A stretch of 64,000 nt of DNA from contig CP092877.1 of NCBI GenBank assembly GCA_030710605.1, positions 67,334,742-67,398,741 of the forward strand, read 5' to 3'. The notes beneath the pieces were generated by a model. The model was not told the origin of the DNA, made no database searches, and saw nothing but the letters and a program-made list of their open reading frames with translations. Shown piece by piece: positions 28,093 to 37,700 of the stretch. How positions within the stretch are numbered: the stretch's first letter is position 1; every line of letters starts with the position of its first letter. Made by a program: the position numbers and the translations under genes. Origin of the DNA: Cordylochernes scorpioides. Taxonomy: Eukaryota > Arthropoda > Arachnida > Pseudoscorpiones > Chernetidae.

Positions 28093-28514
28093 CTAGCCGA
28101 ATGGCCCGGGCAACGCCCGGGGTTTACCCGATTAAATGCTTTTATTAAAATACTATTCGTTACAATTATAAATTGGCGCCGTGGATGTCATTCTTGTATA
28201 ATATATAAATGAGTTTTAAAAATTGTAAAAAAAAAAAATGCATCGGCCGGGAATCGAACCCGGGGCGCCCGCCACTATAATATATAAATGAGTTTTAAAA
28301 ATTGTAAAAGAAAGAGAGGATTTGGTTATTAACTAATATATGCATTTATTTAAGGAGCGACCCGCTCCAACACAATAGTTACAGAAATGGGGGGGGGGCA
28401 TGATGGGGGGGAAAGGTGGCGTGATCGTAGCCGACCAATAGGAGGGCGCAATTCCAAAAAAAAGCAAACCGTGACAGAGGCGACGAAGAATGACGCTCGT
28501 AACTGTATATAGAA
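28093..28514 (-). mobile_element. Non-autonomous Helitron, arm-specific insertion
   Basis: On the minus strand it starts TTCTATATACAGTTACGAGC and ends with the hairpin CGGGCGTTGCCCG-like stem, about 10 nt, then CTAG. The left arm has the empty site AAAGCA/TATTAT near 878-883, which places the insertion between A and T as expected for Helitrons. A 422-bp element with no helicase or Rep coding. The 5' end may be TC or TTC because one T is ambiguous. Confidence 0.8.
28197..28309 (-). pseudogene. tRNA-Gly 3'-half fragment between 34-bp direct repeats
   Basis: The minus strand of 28239-28275 reads GGCGGGCGCCCCGGG, then TTCGATTCCCGGCCGATGCA, matching the T arm and acceptor strand of a tRNA-Gly and followed by a T run. 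It is flanked by two copies of a 34-bp sequence (28197-28230 and 28276-28309, beginning TATAATATATAAATGAG). The 5' half of the tRNA is missing, so no functional tRNA is present. Confidence 0.7.
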
Positions 28515-28668
28515 TGCTTCGAGCATTGCTCTTCCGCAAATTGCAAGTAAAAGTTTTTAAAACACAATATTTAATATAATTATTTTGAAAAAAAAAAGAA
28601 CAAGTGTAGAGGACACAACAACTGTGATAAAATTTTGTTTCCTTTTTCAACATTGAAGATATCTTTAC

Positions 28669-28765
28669 CTGTGATCTTCTGTTTAGATTTCTGAAGGAGA
28701 ACCAGCTGTTTCTTGTTGACAGTCTCTAACTCCACCACCCTCTGGGCCTGTGCAACACCCACTGT
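28669..28765 (-). CDS. GCC2: GCC2-like golgin, copy B, exon 2
   Basis: A 97-nt minus-strand exon after GTTTCCCCAG, phase 0 in and phase 1 out. Encodes TVGVAQAQRVVELETVNKK, then QLVLLQKSKQKIT. Copy A (631-727) differs by V/A and M/V. Joins exon 1 in phase 0. Confidence 0.75.
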
Positions 28766-28805
28766 CTGGGGAAACTGTTTTGTTGTGGGTGAAACAAGTT
28801 GGTTA

Positions 28806-29206
28806 TTTTATACTCTCATGGACAATACTTAAGGAAGTTGTATATTTTATAGCATGTGTATATTGGGATTCAGACAATAACTCTGAAAGATTTACAAGGT
28901 AATATAAGACCAAATCCATATAAATTAATAGTGCATGACGTTTCAGTAACAGTGTTGCTACCAAAATGTTAGACACTATTGATTTATTTGGATTTGGTCT
29001 TATTATCTTGTAGTTCTAATATTATCAAAAATTTTCCTTATCAACTCTGAAATATATTTTATATACAATGACCTTTATTGAAGAGACACAAGATAACCAA
29101 ATGTGAAAAAAATTGTCTCTGTCTCCTTAAAAAAAAAAAAAAAAAAACAGACTACTGGTGATATGAAAGACTTTCCACTTCCATAAGTTTTGTCCATGAG
29201 TGTATT
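28806..29206. mobile_element. Tc1-like MITE with nested fold-back element
   Basis: Termini ACTCTCATGGACAATACTTA and AAGTTTTGTCCATGAGTGTA. It contains a fold-back copy at 28894-29036. Only one internal CACACTTGG-type block, against three in the counterpart at 1-590. Confidence 0.65.
28894..29036. mobile_element. Fold-back element, short copy
   Basis: Counterpart of 374-507. ACAAGGTAATATAAGACC to GGTCTTATTATCTTGTAG. The core is degraded (CCAAAATGTTAG). Confidence 0.6.
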
Positions 29207-29499
29207 TATATAAAAAGAAAACAAAAGATCTATAGAATTGAAGTCAGAGTTATGGGAAGGAAAAAAAGAAGACAAAAGTTGAGAATCTTAGTTTGTAAGT
29301 TTGAATCAAAGACAAAAAAATCAGTCTTTAAACCCAATTTTTGATCACTTATCCTACTAGAATTGTATTTGGGTAAATAAGAATTGTTGGTCTTATAGTA
29401 ATTCCACATGTTGATTTGTTCACTTTTTTTTTTTTAAGAATAAAAATGCAGTAAATATGTATATTAACACAAAGCAATAACGCGCCATCTATACATATA

Positions 29500-30118
29500 A
29501 AATGAAAGGATTTAAAAGCGCGAATGTTTCTTTTATACATAAAACGAACTTCTACTGTCCTTACTGCGATGAAAAAATATATTGGGAGGGCTTGGCTCAT
29601 CAGTGGTGAACCCTCCCAGCGGTTTCGCCAATTTAATCCACCAGACCGCTTCTCAGAGCTCTAATATTGTATTGGATCATTCTGCTTTTATATGCTACAT
29701 TGAAGGATGGAATCTTAGAAATGGTTTTCAAGTAAACTATGGACATAAGCTTATAGGACAGTAGAATTATATTCAAATATTTGCTTCGAGCAATACTCTT
29801 CAGCAAACTATAAAGACAATTGTATTGCTCGAAGCAAATATTTGAATATAATTCTACTGTCCTATAAGCCTATGTCCATAGTTTACTTGAAAACCATTTC
29901 TAAGATTCCATCCTTCAATGTAGCATATAAAAGCAGAATGATCCAATACAATATTAGAGCTCTGAGAAGCGGTCTGGTGGATTAAATTGGCGAAACCGTT
30001 GGGAGGGTTCACCACTGATGAGCCAAGCCCTCCCAATATATTTTTTCATCGCAGTAAGGACAGTAGAAGTTCGTTTTATGTATAAAAGAAACATTCGCGC
30101 TTTTAAATCCTTTTATTT
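29500..30118. repeat. 619-bp near-perfect palindrome
   Basis: Two arms of about 297 bp (29500-29796 and 29822-30118) are inverted copies of each other with few mismatches, around a 25-bp spacer (29797-29821). Each arm is one copy of the dispersed repeat with GGCTCATCAGTGGTGAACCC and TTCTACTGTCC. Lies in GCC2 intron 1, copy B. The perfection suggests recent formation or ongoing arm-to-arm conversion. Confidence 0.85.
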
Positions 30119-30168
30119 TATAAATATGTATATATTGCATGTGATAGAAAAGAGGAATTGTGTAAATA

Positions 30169-31478
30169 CAAGGGGGGATCAATAAATAAGGTGAATTATC
30201 TTATTTCTTAAAAATTAAAAAAGCAAAAATAATTTAAACCACAGAATATTAAAATATAAAATTGAGAGACTATTTAAGGTGTTCTGGTCTTTTTTCCCAC
30301 ACGCGGCGCGAGACTTATAAATAAACTAAAATGGAAGCTCCCTTGAAGGATTGCACCACGCTTGAACAACGTGCAGTTATTCGTTTCTTGAATGCAGAAG
30401 GTATTCAAACATCTCAAATATGCCAAAGAATGAAAAATATCTATGGTGAGTCTTGTTTGTCTCAAAAAAACATTTATAAATGGGTTAACGAGTTCAAAAA
30501 TGGACGAATTACATGTACCGATATTGAGCGACCTGGACGACCAAGTGTTACAGCGACGCCAAGCACGATAAATGCGGTTGAAAACTTAATTTTGGAGGAT
30601 AGAAAAATATCCATTTTTACCATAGCCGACAATTTGAATATAAGCTATGGAACTGTGCACACCATTATTAAAGAACAATTGCAATTTAGAAAAATATGCT
30701 GCAGATGGATTCCACATTTCCTTAATTTGGACCAAAAACTTAACCGTATTCGGGTTTCAAAGGCTCTGTTAAAGCGGTATGAAGAGGAAGGTGATCATTT
30801 CCTTGACTAAATTGTAACTGGAGATTCGAGTTGGTGTTATCATTATGATCCTTCGACAAAACGTGCATTTATGGAATGGAAACGAGGCGACTCTCCAAGA
30901 CCAAAAAAAATCAGGTCTCAACGTTCGGCCGGTAAAGTTTTGTTAACAATTTTTTGGGATGTTGATGGACCAATCTGTCTTGATTTTTTATCCTCAAGGC
31001 AACATATGAACAGCGACCTTTATTGTGACATTCTTGTAAATAAGCAAAAGCCCGGTATAAGAAACAAAAGAAGAGGGAAGCTTAGTAAAGTTGTTCTCTT
31101 CCATCATGATAATGCAAGGCCGCATACATCATGTAAAACTGAATCTACAAACATTAAATTAGGTTTTAAAGTTTTAGAACATCCTGCATATAGTCCAGAC
31201 CTAGCCCCCTCTGACTATTTCCTTTTTGGACTACTAAAGAAGGAGTTAAAGGGAAATCGATTTGACTCGGATGAAGATGTCCAGAAAGTGGTGCAAGATT
31301 TTTTTCACACGCTTCCTAAGAGTGCCTATAAAGAGGGTATTTACAAGTTGCCAGAACGATGGAGACGATGTATAGAAAGCCAAGGTGATTATTTTGAATA
31401 AATCAAGTCCTAATTTTTAATATCGTTCTTATTTTTTTTTATAAATTATAATTCACCTTATTTATTGATCCCACCTTG
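30169..31478 (+). mobile_element. Mariner transposon, complete
   Basis: A 1310-bp element flanked by TA (30167-30168 and 31479-31480). Terminal inverted repeats of about 30 bp (CAAGGGGGGATCAATAAATA at the left; one mismatch to the right end). A single reading frame between the ends encodes a DD34D transposase with one internal stop. Inserted 51 bp beyond the large palindrome, antisense to GCC2 in intron 1. Confidence 0.92.
30331..31401 (+). pseudogene. Mariner transposase with one premature stop
   Basis: A 356-codon frame broken only by TAA at 30808-30810. The N-terminal part (to about residue 120) has the paired helix-turn-helix region (IRFLNAEGIQTSQICQRM and ISYGTVHTII). The catalytic part follows directly after the stop: first Asp in VTGDSSW, second in HHDNARPH, third in SPDLAPSDYFLF, with 34 residues between the last two, the mariner DD34D signature. 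Everything else is in frame, so the copy is barely decayed. The protein would cut and paste mariner DNA at TA. As it stands the stop should give a truncated, inactive product. A Tc1 (DD34E) assignment is excluded by the third Asp. Confidence 0.9.
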
Positions 31479-31712
31479 TATAAAAGGAGAGATATATGGT
31501 GTTTGCTGAAGAGTTGTTGAATTTGCCAAAATAGAAGTTTTATATTTTATGGTGTCTGAGATTTGAGGCAACCTATAGGTGGAAAAGATGACAGGTCTTA
31601 AATGGAATTTGATCAAGTATTAATCGCCTGATCATTCTAACAAAGTGTCAACTAAGATTCCACAACCCGCTCTGGTGAAGAATACAAAATGTTTTACATA
31701 AAATATTCTTAC

Positions 31713-31760
31713 CTGCTCAGGTTCATGGCTGGAGGTCGTTTCTTGTTTCGATTGATCCAT
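31713..31760 (-). CDS. GCC2: GCC2-like golgin, copy B, exon 1 (start codon)
   Basis: A 16-codon first coding exon, MDQSKQETTSSHEPEQ, ending in phase 0 before GTAAGAATATT and joining in frame to 28669-28765. The ATG at 31758-31760 is preceded by GTGCA and, a few bases upstream, by TTATGTTCAG, a possible acceptor, so a non-coding 5' exon may exist further upstream. The peptide is hydrophilic, without signal peptide, like the GCC2 N-terminus. Confidence 0.6.
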
Positions 31761-31802
31761 TGCACACTGAACATAAAAGTTTTAAATTAACAAAGTTATA
31801 AA

Positions 31803-31945
31803 CAGTAGAACCTCCCTGCTGTAAAGGAAGACACCTAATTACAGAAACAAAGTGTTCTTTAGTAGTAGTAGTTAGGAGAGGTGTCCTCTTAACGGAGAGT
31901 GTCAAAATAGAAAAAAACTGTAATTTTACAAATGAAAACATTTAC
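31803..31945. mobile_element. Pogo-like MITE, truncated
   Basis: Starts CAGTAGAACCTCCCTGCTG, keeps GGAGAGGTGTCCTCTTAACG, and loses the right terminus after AATGAAAACA. It lies immediately upstream of GCC2 exon 1. Confidence 0.6.
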
Positions 31946-31964
31946 AATTTGTTTTTCTTGTTGT

Positions 31965-32110
31965 ATCTCTTCTTCTTCTTTCTTATCTCCACTCAATCAT
32001 ATTAGGGTATCAAGCTTGTAGAGCTTGAGACTTTTGACAACCATCATGACTGGGTGAAGTAGAATGCCTTTGTCATTAAGACTGGGAGCACTACTCATGT
32101 TGTATAACTA
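31965..32110 (-). mobile_element. LINE tail fused to retroposon sequence
   Basis: CTTCTTCTTCTTTCTTATCT, then the LINE end ATCATATTAGGGTATCAAGC, then retroposon sequence (ACTGGGTGAAGTAGAATGCC, ACTGGGAGCACTACTCA). A longer retroposon form with about 70 bp of LINE 3' end, seen again near 46045-46403. Confidence 0.6.
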
Positions 32111-32376
32111 AAGATTACATGGTGTATGTAGGAGTGAAACTAAAAGAAAGGGAAAAAAAGAATTGAAGCAAGATGCCACATGTCAACATCAACACCTCAA
32201 GACTAAAAATAGCCGCATCTCTCAACCAAGAATAGAATCCATCGTGTAGTACAGTGGTTGGCCATCTTGGAATGTCATTTCATCCTGTTCTGAATATTTC
32301 TCTTCATCCCCATTCATATATTATACATACATCATTCTATTAGATTATTAAACCTTTTTTTTTAAATTATTATTAT
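32111..32376. other. Upstream DNA, nothing recognised
   Basis: Between the GCC2 5' end and a SINE. I see no TATA-type core promoter or coding signal that I can support. Confidence 0.35.
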
Positions 32377-32800
32377 CTCTAGTACATGTGGAACAGTAGA
32401 ACTATCTCCCTGTAAAGGACACCTAATTGCAGAGCCAAAGTGTCCTTTAGGGAGAGGTGTCCTCTTACCGGAGAGTTGCTAAATAGTAAAAATGGTAATT
32501 TTGAAAATGAAAACTGCCCTTTGTGGAGAGGTGTCCGCTAGCGGGGTGGTTCAACTGTACTGGCGAATGCTTTTACTATAAGTGCACCACATGTCTACAC
32601 ATGCAGTTCAACTTTTGCCCTTAAAAGTGTGCTAGAGCTCCATTTGGTTTCTAGATCTCGCTGGTGGAATTGGACTTTTGCAAGAATTGGGGGCCATTGG
32701 AACATTTTTTTAAATTATGAAAGGATGTCCAATGCTGGATTCAATTCCGGTTCATAGCTGTCAAAAACCAGCTGTTTAGACCATTCATCCACTAACCTCC
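32377..32800 (-). mobile_element. tRNA-derived SINE split by a MITE
   Basis: SINE tail end (TATCTCTAGTACATGTGGAA), then a pogo-like MITE at 32394-32557, then the SINE body (TGCACCACATGTCTACAC to CCACTAACC). Diverged and old. Confidence 0.7.
32394..32557. mobile_element. Pogo-like MITE
   Basis: CAGTAGAACTATCTCCC to GGTGGTTCAACTG inside a SINE. Confidence 0.7.
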
Positions 32801-34038
32801 TTGAACCAATCCTTCCTTGGTCTACCTCTCCCTTCATTCTTCAATGTGTCTCCCTCCATTATGGTCAAGTGACAATCTTGCAATGATCTTCATGGTACAT
32901 TTATTGGAAAAACTTCCATTTCCTTTTGATTACTTCATTTATATAGAAGGTAGCTATATACTCTCCATTTTATATTTTCTCTCCCAACTTCTTTGTTCAT
33001 TTTATTTATTTAACAGTTGGGAGAGACACGCCATATCCACAATTTGGATAATTGCGTGTATATTTTAAATTATATACAATTTATACAATTGAACATTGGG
33101 AATCATGAAAATTAAAAAGTTCAATGTCAAATTTTGCATATAGTAATTATAAATAGTAGCTTGAAATATGTACATTCAATACTTTCGCCTCAAAATATAC
33201 ATCCTGCAGAATCTATTAAACTTTATGTATTGGTCTTTATTGCAAGCAGCTTGTTTTGTATTAGTCAGGTAAAGTTGGTTTTCTTCCCTTAGATCAGAAG
33301 TTAATGGACAGTTTATCAGAAGATGTTCAGGGGTTTGTTGTTCGTTTCCACAAGTGCACTTTGTTCATCCTATCTGTACAATTGATCTTAAGATTTATTA
33401 ATTTATTTGGATATGGTCTAATTACCTTGTAGTTTTAGATCTCTAACTTTCAGGCATGAAATTAAATTTTTCAAAAAAGAAATTTCCCTGGAAGTTTGAT
33501 AATTTCACCTTAATAGAATTAGGTGTTCTAATAGCTAAACTATCAGCCAGGTTATATCAAACTTGGATTCTTTGTCAATCAGCAGCAAATAGCATCTCTC
33601 TTATTTTCTATCTATGATTGATAAGTGGCCTAAAATTTGTAACGACAATATTGACATTTAATTTTGCTTCTTAGGCCAACTTTTTCAGTGTTATTTTGGT
33701 TTCAATAATTCACTTTATTTATTTGGATTTGGTCTTATCACCTTGTGTTTTTTTTATCTATAATCCAAATTGTACCTAATTATGTTTGAGATATTTGAAC
33801 ACTTGAGAGAGAGAGAGAGAATATGCAAAATCGGGGAAATATGCAGAAATTGAAAGCATGCAAATCAAAAGAATTGAAAACCCACATGTGGAAACCAGCT
33901 GCGTGTAATTATTATTTTAGACAATCCTGCCATCTCTCTGTTTGTTTCTCTACCTAAACAGTTGAACCTCTCTATAACAAAAACATTACTTGAGGAGATT
34001 TTTTGTTGTCATAACCACACATGTTGCTGTTGTTATTA
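32801..34038. other. Repeat-poor AT-rich DNA with LINE and fold-back fragments
   Basis: The minus strand of 33285-33360 can encode CTCGNEQQTPEHLLINCPLT, the C-terminal cysteine/histidine region typical of CR1/RTE-type LINE reverse transcriptases, without a longer frame. Fold-back arm ends lie at 33395-33440 and 33705-33780. A GA microsatellite is at 33807-33822. No gene seen. Confidence 0.5.
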
Positions 34039-34198
34039 CAGTAGAACCTCCCTTTAGAGGACACCTCTCTATAAAGAACAGTTTTCATTTGCAAAATTAC
34101 CATTTTTGCTATTTAGTAACTCTCCGGTAAGAGGACACCTCTTCCTAAAGGACAGTTTGGCTCTGCAATTAGGTGTTCTTTACAGGGAGGTTCTACTG
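34039..34198. mobile_element. Pogo-like MITE
   Basis: CAGTAGAACCTCCCTTTAG to GGAGGTTCTACTG with TA at both ends. A clean copy, useful as a family reference. Confidence 0.8.
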
Positions 34199-34232
34199 TA
34201 CTGATAATATATAATTGGGACTTTTATGATAT

Positions 34233-34709
34233 TGTTGTGTGTCAACAAGCGACCGACCGGAAATGCACGTGACGCTGCAAAATTTAATTTTCAAAATATT
34301 TTTTTTTTTTTTTCAAATTAAATTTTGTTCCTAAATTTAATTTTCTTTTTAATTATTTGTTTATCAGAGAGGCGACACCACAGAGATAACAGGCACAGAT
34401 TGTATTTGACCACAGACCACCGTTTTCGTGGAATGCAAACAGATGCAACGTGCCAGTTATCGTTGGACCTTCGTGCATTTTATTTATTTATTTTTTTCTT
34501 TTTATATCCTTGCCCGGCGAACGAAAGATGTCTTGTACCAGATCTAACCCTCCCAACGGCTATACCGCAGAGAATCGGACCTCAACAACCCTCCAGAACC
34601 GGACCACAAGCCCAGCCCTGGAACGGGCCATGGTGACCATAGCCCACCAGGACAATGTACTGCAACCTACCAATAAATTGAGTTTTATATCCCCACTTCA
34701 GCCTCATCA
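34233..34709 (+). repeat. 5' LTR
   Basis: Begins TGTTGTGTGTCAACAAGCG and ends GCCTCATCA. Contains a T-rich block near 34300. Unusually, an ATG at 34528 opens the gag-pol frame within the LTR and runs through its end. Confidence 0.93.
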
Positions 34710-37700
34710 CATGGTGGAGAGCAGTGTCGGCCCAGCACCTCAAGCCACGAACATAAACATCGGCTACGGAGAGACGCCGTGCTTCAACCCGGAGGAGGAA
34801 GACATCGAGGACTACGTAGAGGAATTCAAGACGTGGCTGACGGCGAGCAAGGTACCGAAGGGAGACTGGACAAAGGCCCTAGTACGGCGGCTTCCACTCG
34901 ACGGCCGCGAATTCATCAAGTGCAGGTTTGACCCTTCAGCCGCACTTGAAGACGTCCTGGAAGCGCTGAAGCTTTGCTACCCAAGGAACGACGGCCGGGC
35001 ACGTAGTAGGGGCAACGAATTAAAGAAAATGAGACGGCCCCAGTCCACGGAAGATACGGGGAAATACCTGATGAACCTGATTACGGCCCACGCGACGGCA
35101 GGGGAGTTTTCGCCGTTTAATTCAAGCAAGGAGGCATTGTGGGCATTGGCTCCAAAAGACTGCCTACTACTGGCAGCCTCGTGGAGTACCACGCGGAACC
35201 CAGAAGAGGCCGACTTCCTTCAGGCGGCGAAATTCCTCGACGAGACGAATAAATGGAGCAAGGAACGGACGGAGGCAAGTACAACGACGAGTTGGGAAAA
35301 ACCTACGAGGACGACGGAAGAGTGGGAACGAAATCCAAGGACCGAAACGCCCATGGAAAAAGCAAGGAGATTTATGCTACCGGACGGGACGCCAAGATGC
35401 TTCACTTGTTACCAGACGGGGCACAAGCACTGGGATTGCCCGAAAAGGAGGCCACGTGGTAAGTACAATTTTGCCTCTAATCCTGTGGTGGAAGTTTCAA
35501 ATAGTGTAGAGAGCGTACCACGTGTATTTTCCGAGGTTACTGGTAACACCAATCGCATAATCTTTAGGGTAAAGGGACAACCGGGGGTTAACGAAAAACA
35601 GACATTAAATAAGGTACCAATAAAAAAATCCACTTTAGAAATAGGGGGTACAGCAATGGAGAAATTCCGTTGGACAGGTATGACAAATTTCTGCTTAATC
35701 ACGCACATAAATGAGACACATGTAGGAAAACTGATTTTCGATTCAGGGGCAAATGTTAGCTGCATAGACGAAGGAATAGCCAACGCACTGGGATGTACTA
35801 GAATGCCTTCAAAATTACTTATACGGGGAATAAGTGGGTCAGTAGTCTCGAACACGTGCACATACTTGGAGGTCAACATTGATGGTTTCGACATATGTGG
35901 CAGGTTCACCATAATTCCAGGAAACGGGGAAAAAATTATTTTCGGCGTCGATATTCTAACAAACTATCATTGCAAAATTATGTTTAGAGACGAATCGGTA
36001 GAATTGTATAGGCCAAAAATAGGCACGGACGACCACGTGGTAGAACTTAACGAAGAACGGGAACTCGAGAGGTTAGGTACAATTACGAACGATCGGAAAA
36101 ACCCCAAACAAAAATACTGCATACTAGACGACCTTGAAATTGCACCACGTTGTAAAACGAGGGTTAAGTTAAAAGGGCCAACAGTAATGGCGGGCATTTT
36201 AGAACCCCACCCCGACTGCGTAAGAAGAACAGGGCTACTAATACCATCAGTACACGTTTCCGAAACGGTATCCGAGATATTCATTGATGTCATAAATACT
36301 AGGAACGAGCCGGTGCAGTTGGTAGCAAACTCGTGCTTGTTACGATCCAGCGGGGAAATAGCGAATGTTTCTTTCCTAAGTGAACAGGTGGGATACAGTA
36401 CGACAGCCACGTGCGAATACGAACCACAGAAGTTCGATATAAACCCGGAGCTATCGGACAGCGAAAAAATCGACGTACTGGATGTATTGTACAGGTATCG
36501 GGAACTTTTCTCAGAAGAATGGAATAAGGCGGCAGATATCGAACCGTACCACATTAAACTTAAAGCGAACACGGAACCAATCCGACAAAAAGCCTATCGC
36601 CGCAGCCCTAAGGAACGTGAGATTATAGAGGAACAGGTTAAAGAAATGTGTGAAAAAGGTGTTATTAGGAAATCAACATCCCCTTGGGCAAGCCCGGTCG
36701 TTTTGGTTAAAAAATCAGACGGATCCTATAGATTTTGTGTGGACTATAGAAAAGTTAACAACGTAACCGAAAAATTCTCATATCCATTACCGGATATCAC
36801 CGACTGCCTGGACCGTTTAGCGGGAATGAAGTATTTCTCTCACACGGATTTTGTTAGCGGTTATTGGCAGTGCCCACTGGACGAAACAAGCAAGCCAATT
36901 ACAGCGTTCACGACGGGTAACGGGTTGTACGAGTTTCAAGTGTTACCCTTTGGTTTAACCGGGGCACCGGGTCATTTCGAAAGAATCATGGATACACTGT
37001 TAGCTGAATTGAAATGGTCCGAGTGTATGGTTTATCTAGATGATGTCATCGTGTACGGAAGAGACATACGTGAACACAACGAGCGGTTAACAAATGTTCT
37101 AGAATGTTTCCGCGGGGCAAGTTTATCCCTTAAGCCATCAAAATGTAGATTCGCCTACCAAAAGTTACCAATTTTGGGACACGTGGTATCGGAAAACGGC
37201 GTAGAACCGGCTACTGATAAGATCGAGGCGGTTAAGGAATTTCCGATTCCGAAAAATGTCAAGCAGGTTCGCTCGTTTCTGGGACTTTGCGGCTATTATC
37301 GCCGTTTCATAAAAAACTTTTCAAAGATAAGCAAACCGCTGACGTGTTTAACGGAAAAAGATAAGAAATTCGTGATAGGTCCGGCCGAAATAGAAGCTTT
37401 CGAAACCTTAAAAAAAAAATTGACTGAGGAGCCAATTTTAGCACACTTCAACCCTGACGCTAGAATAGAAATACACACGGACGCATCAATCGTGGGATTA
37501 GGCGCGGTACTAATGCAACCGGACAATGACGGATTCTTGCACCCGATCCACTACTTGTCGAGAACGACATCGAAACACGAGAGTAAATATGGTATCTCAG
37601 AACTGGAGTGTTTAGCAATAGTCTGGGCTCTACAAAAGTTACGGCCGTACATCTTCGGGAGAGAATTCAAAGTCGTAACCGACCATAGCGCGTTAACGTG

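Larger units (their letters stand above)
15984..29150. repeat. Right arm of giant inverted repeat (locus copy B)
   Basis: Inverted counterpart of 1-12093. It is about 1 kb longer because it holds a fold-back element at 21567-22080, a retroposon at 22336-22650, a fold-back element at 23879-24062 and a Helitron at 28093-28514, none of which is in the left arm. Unlike the left arm, it continues on both sides into unique gene sequence: exon 1 upstream and exons 7-9 downstream. It is therefore the more complete copy. Confidence 0.9.

Noticed and set aside
30274..30465. Minus-strand frames inside the mariner and Ty3/gypsy elements
   Set aside because: Shadows of the plus-strand transposase and polyprotein frames; no independent coding signal.
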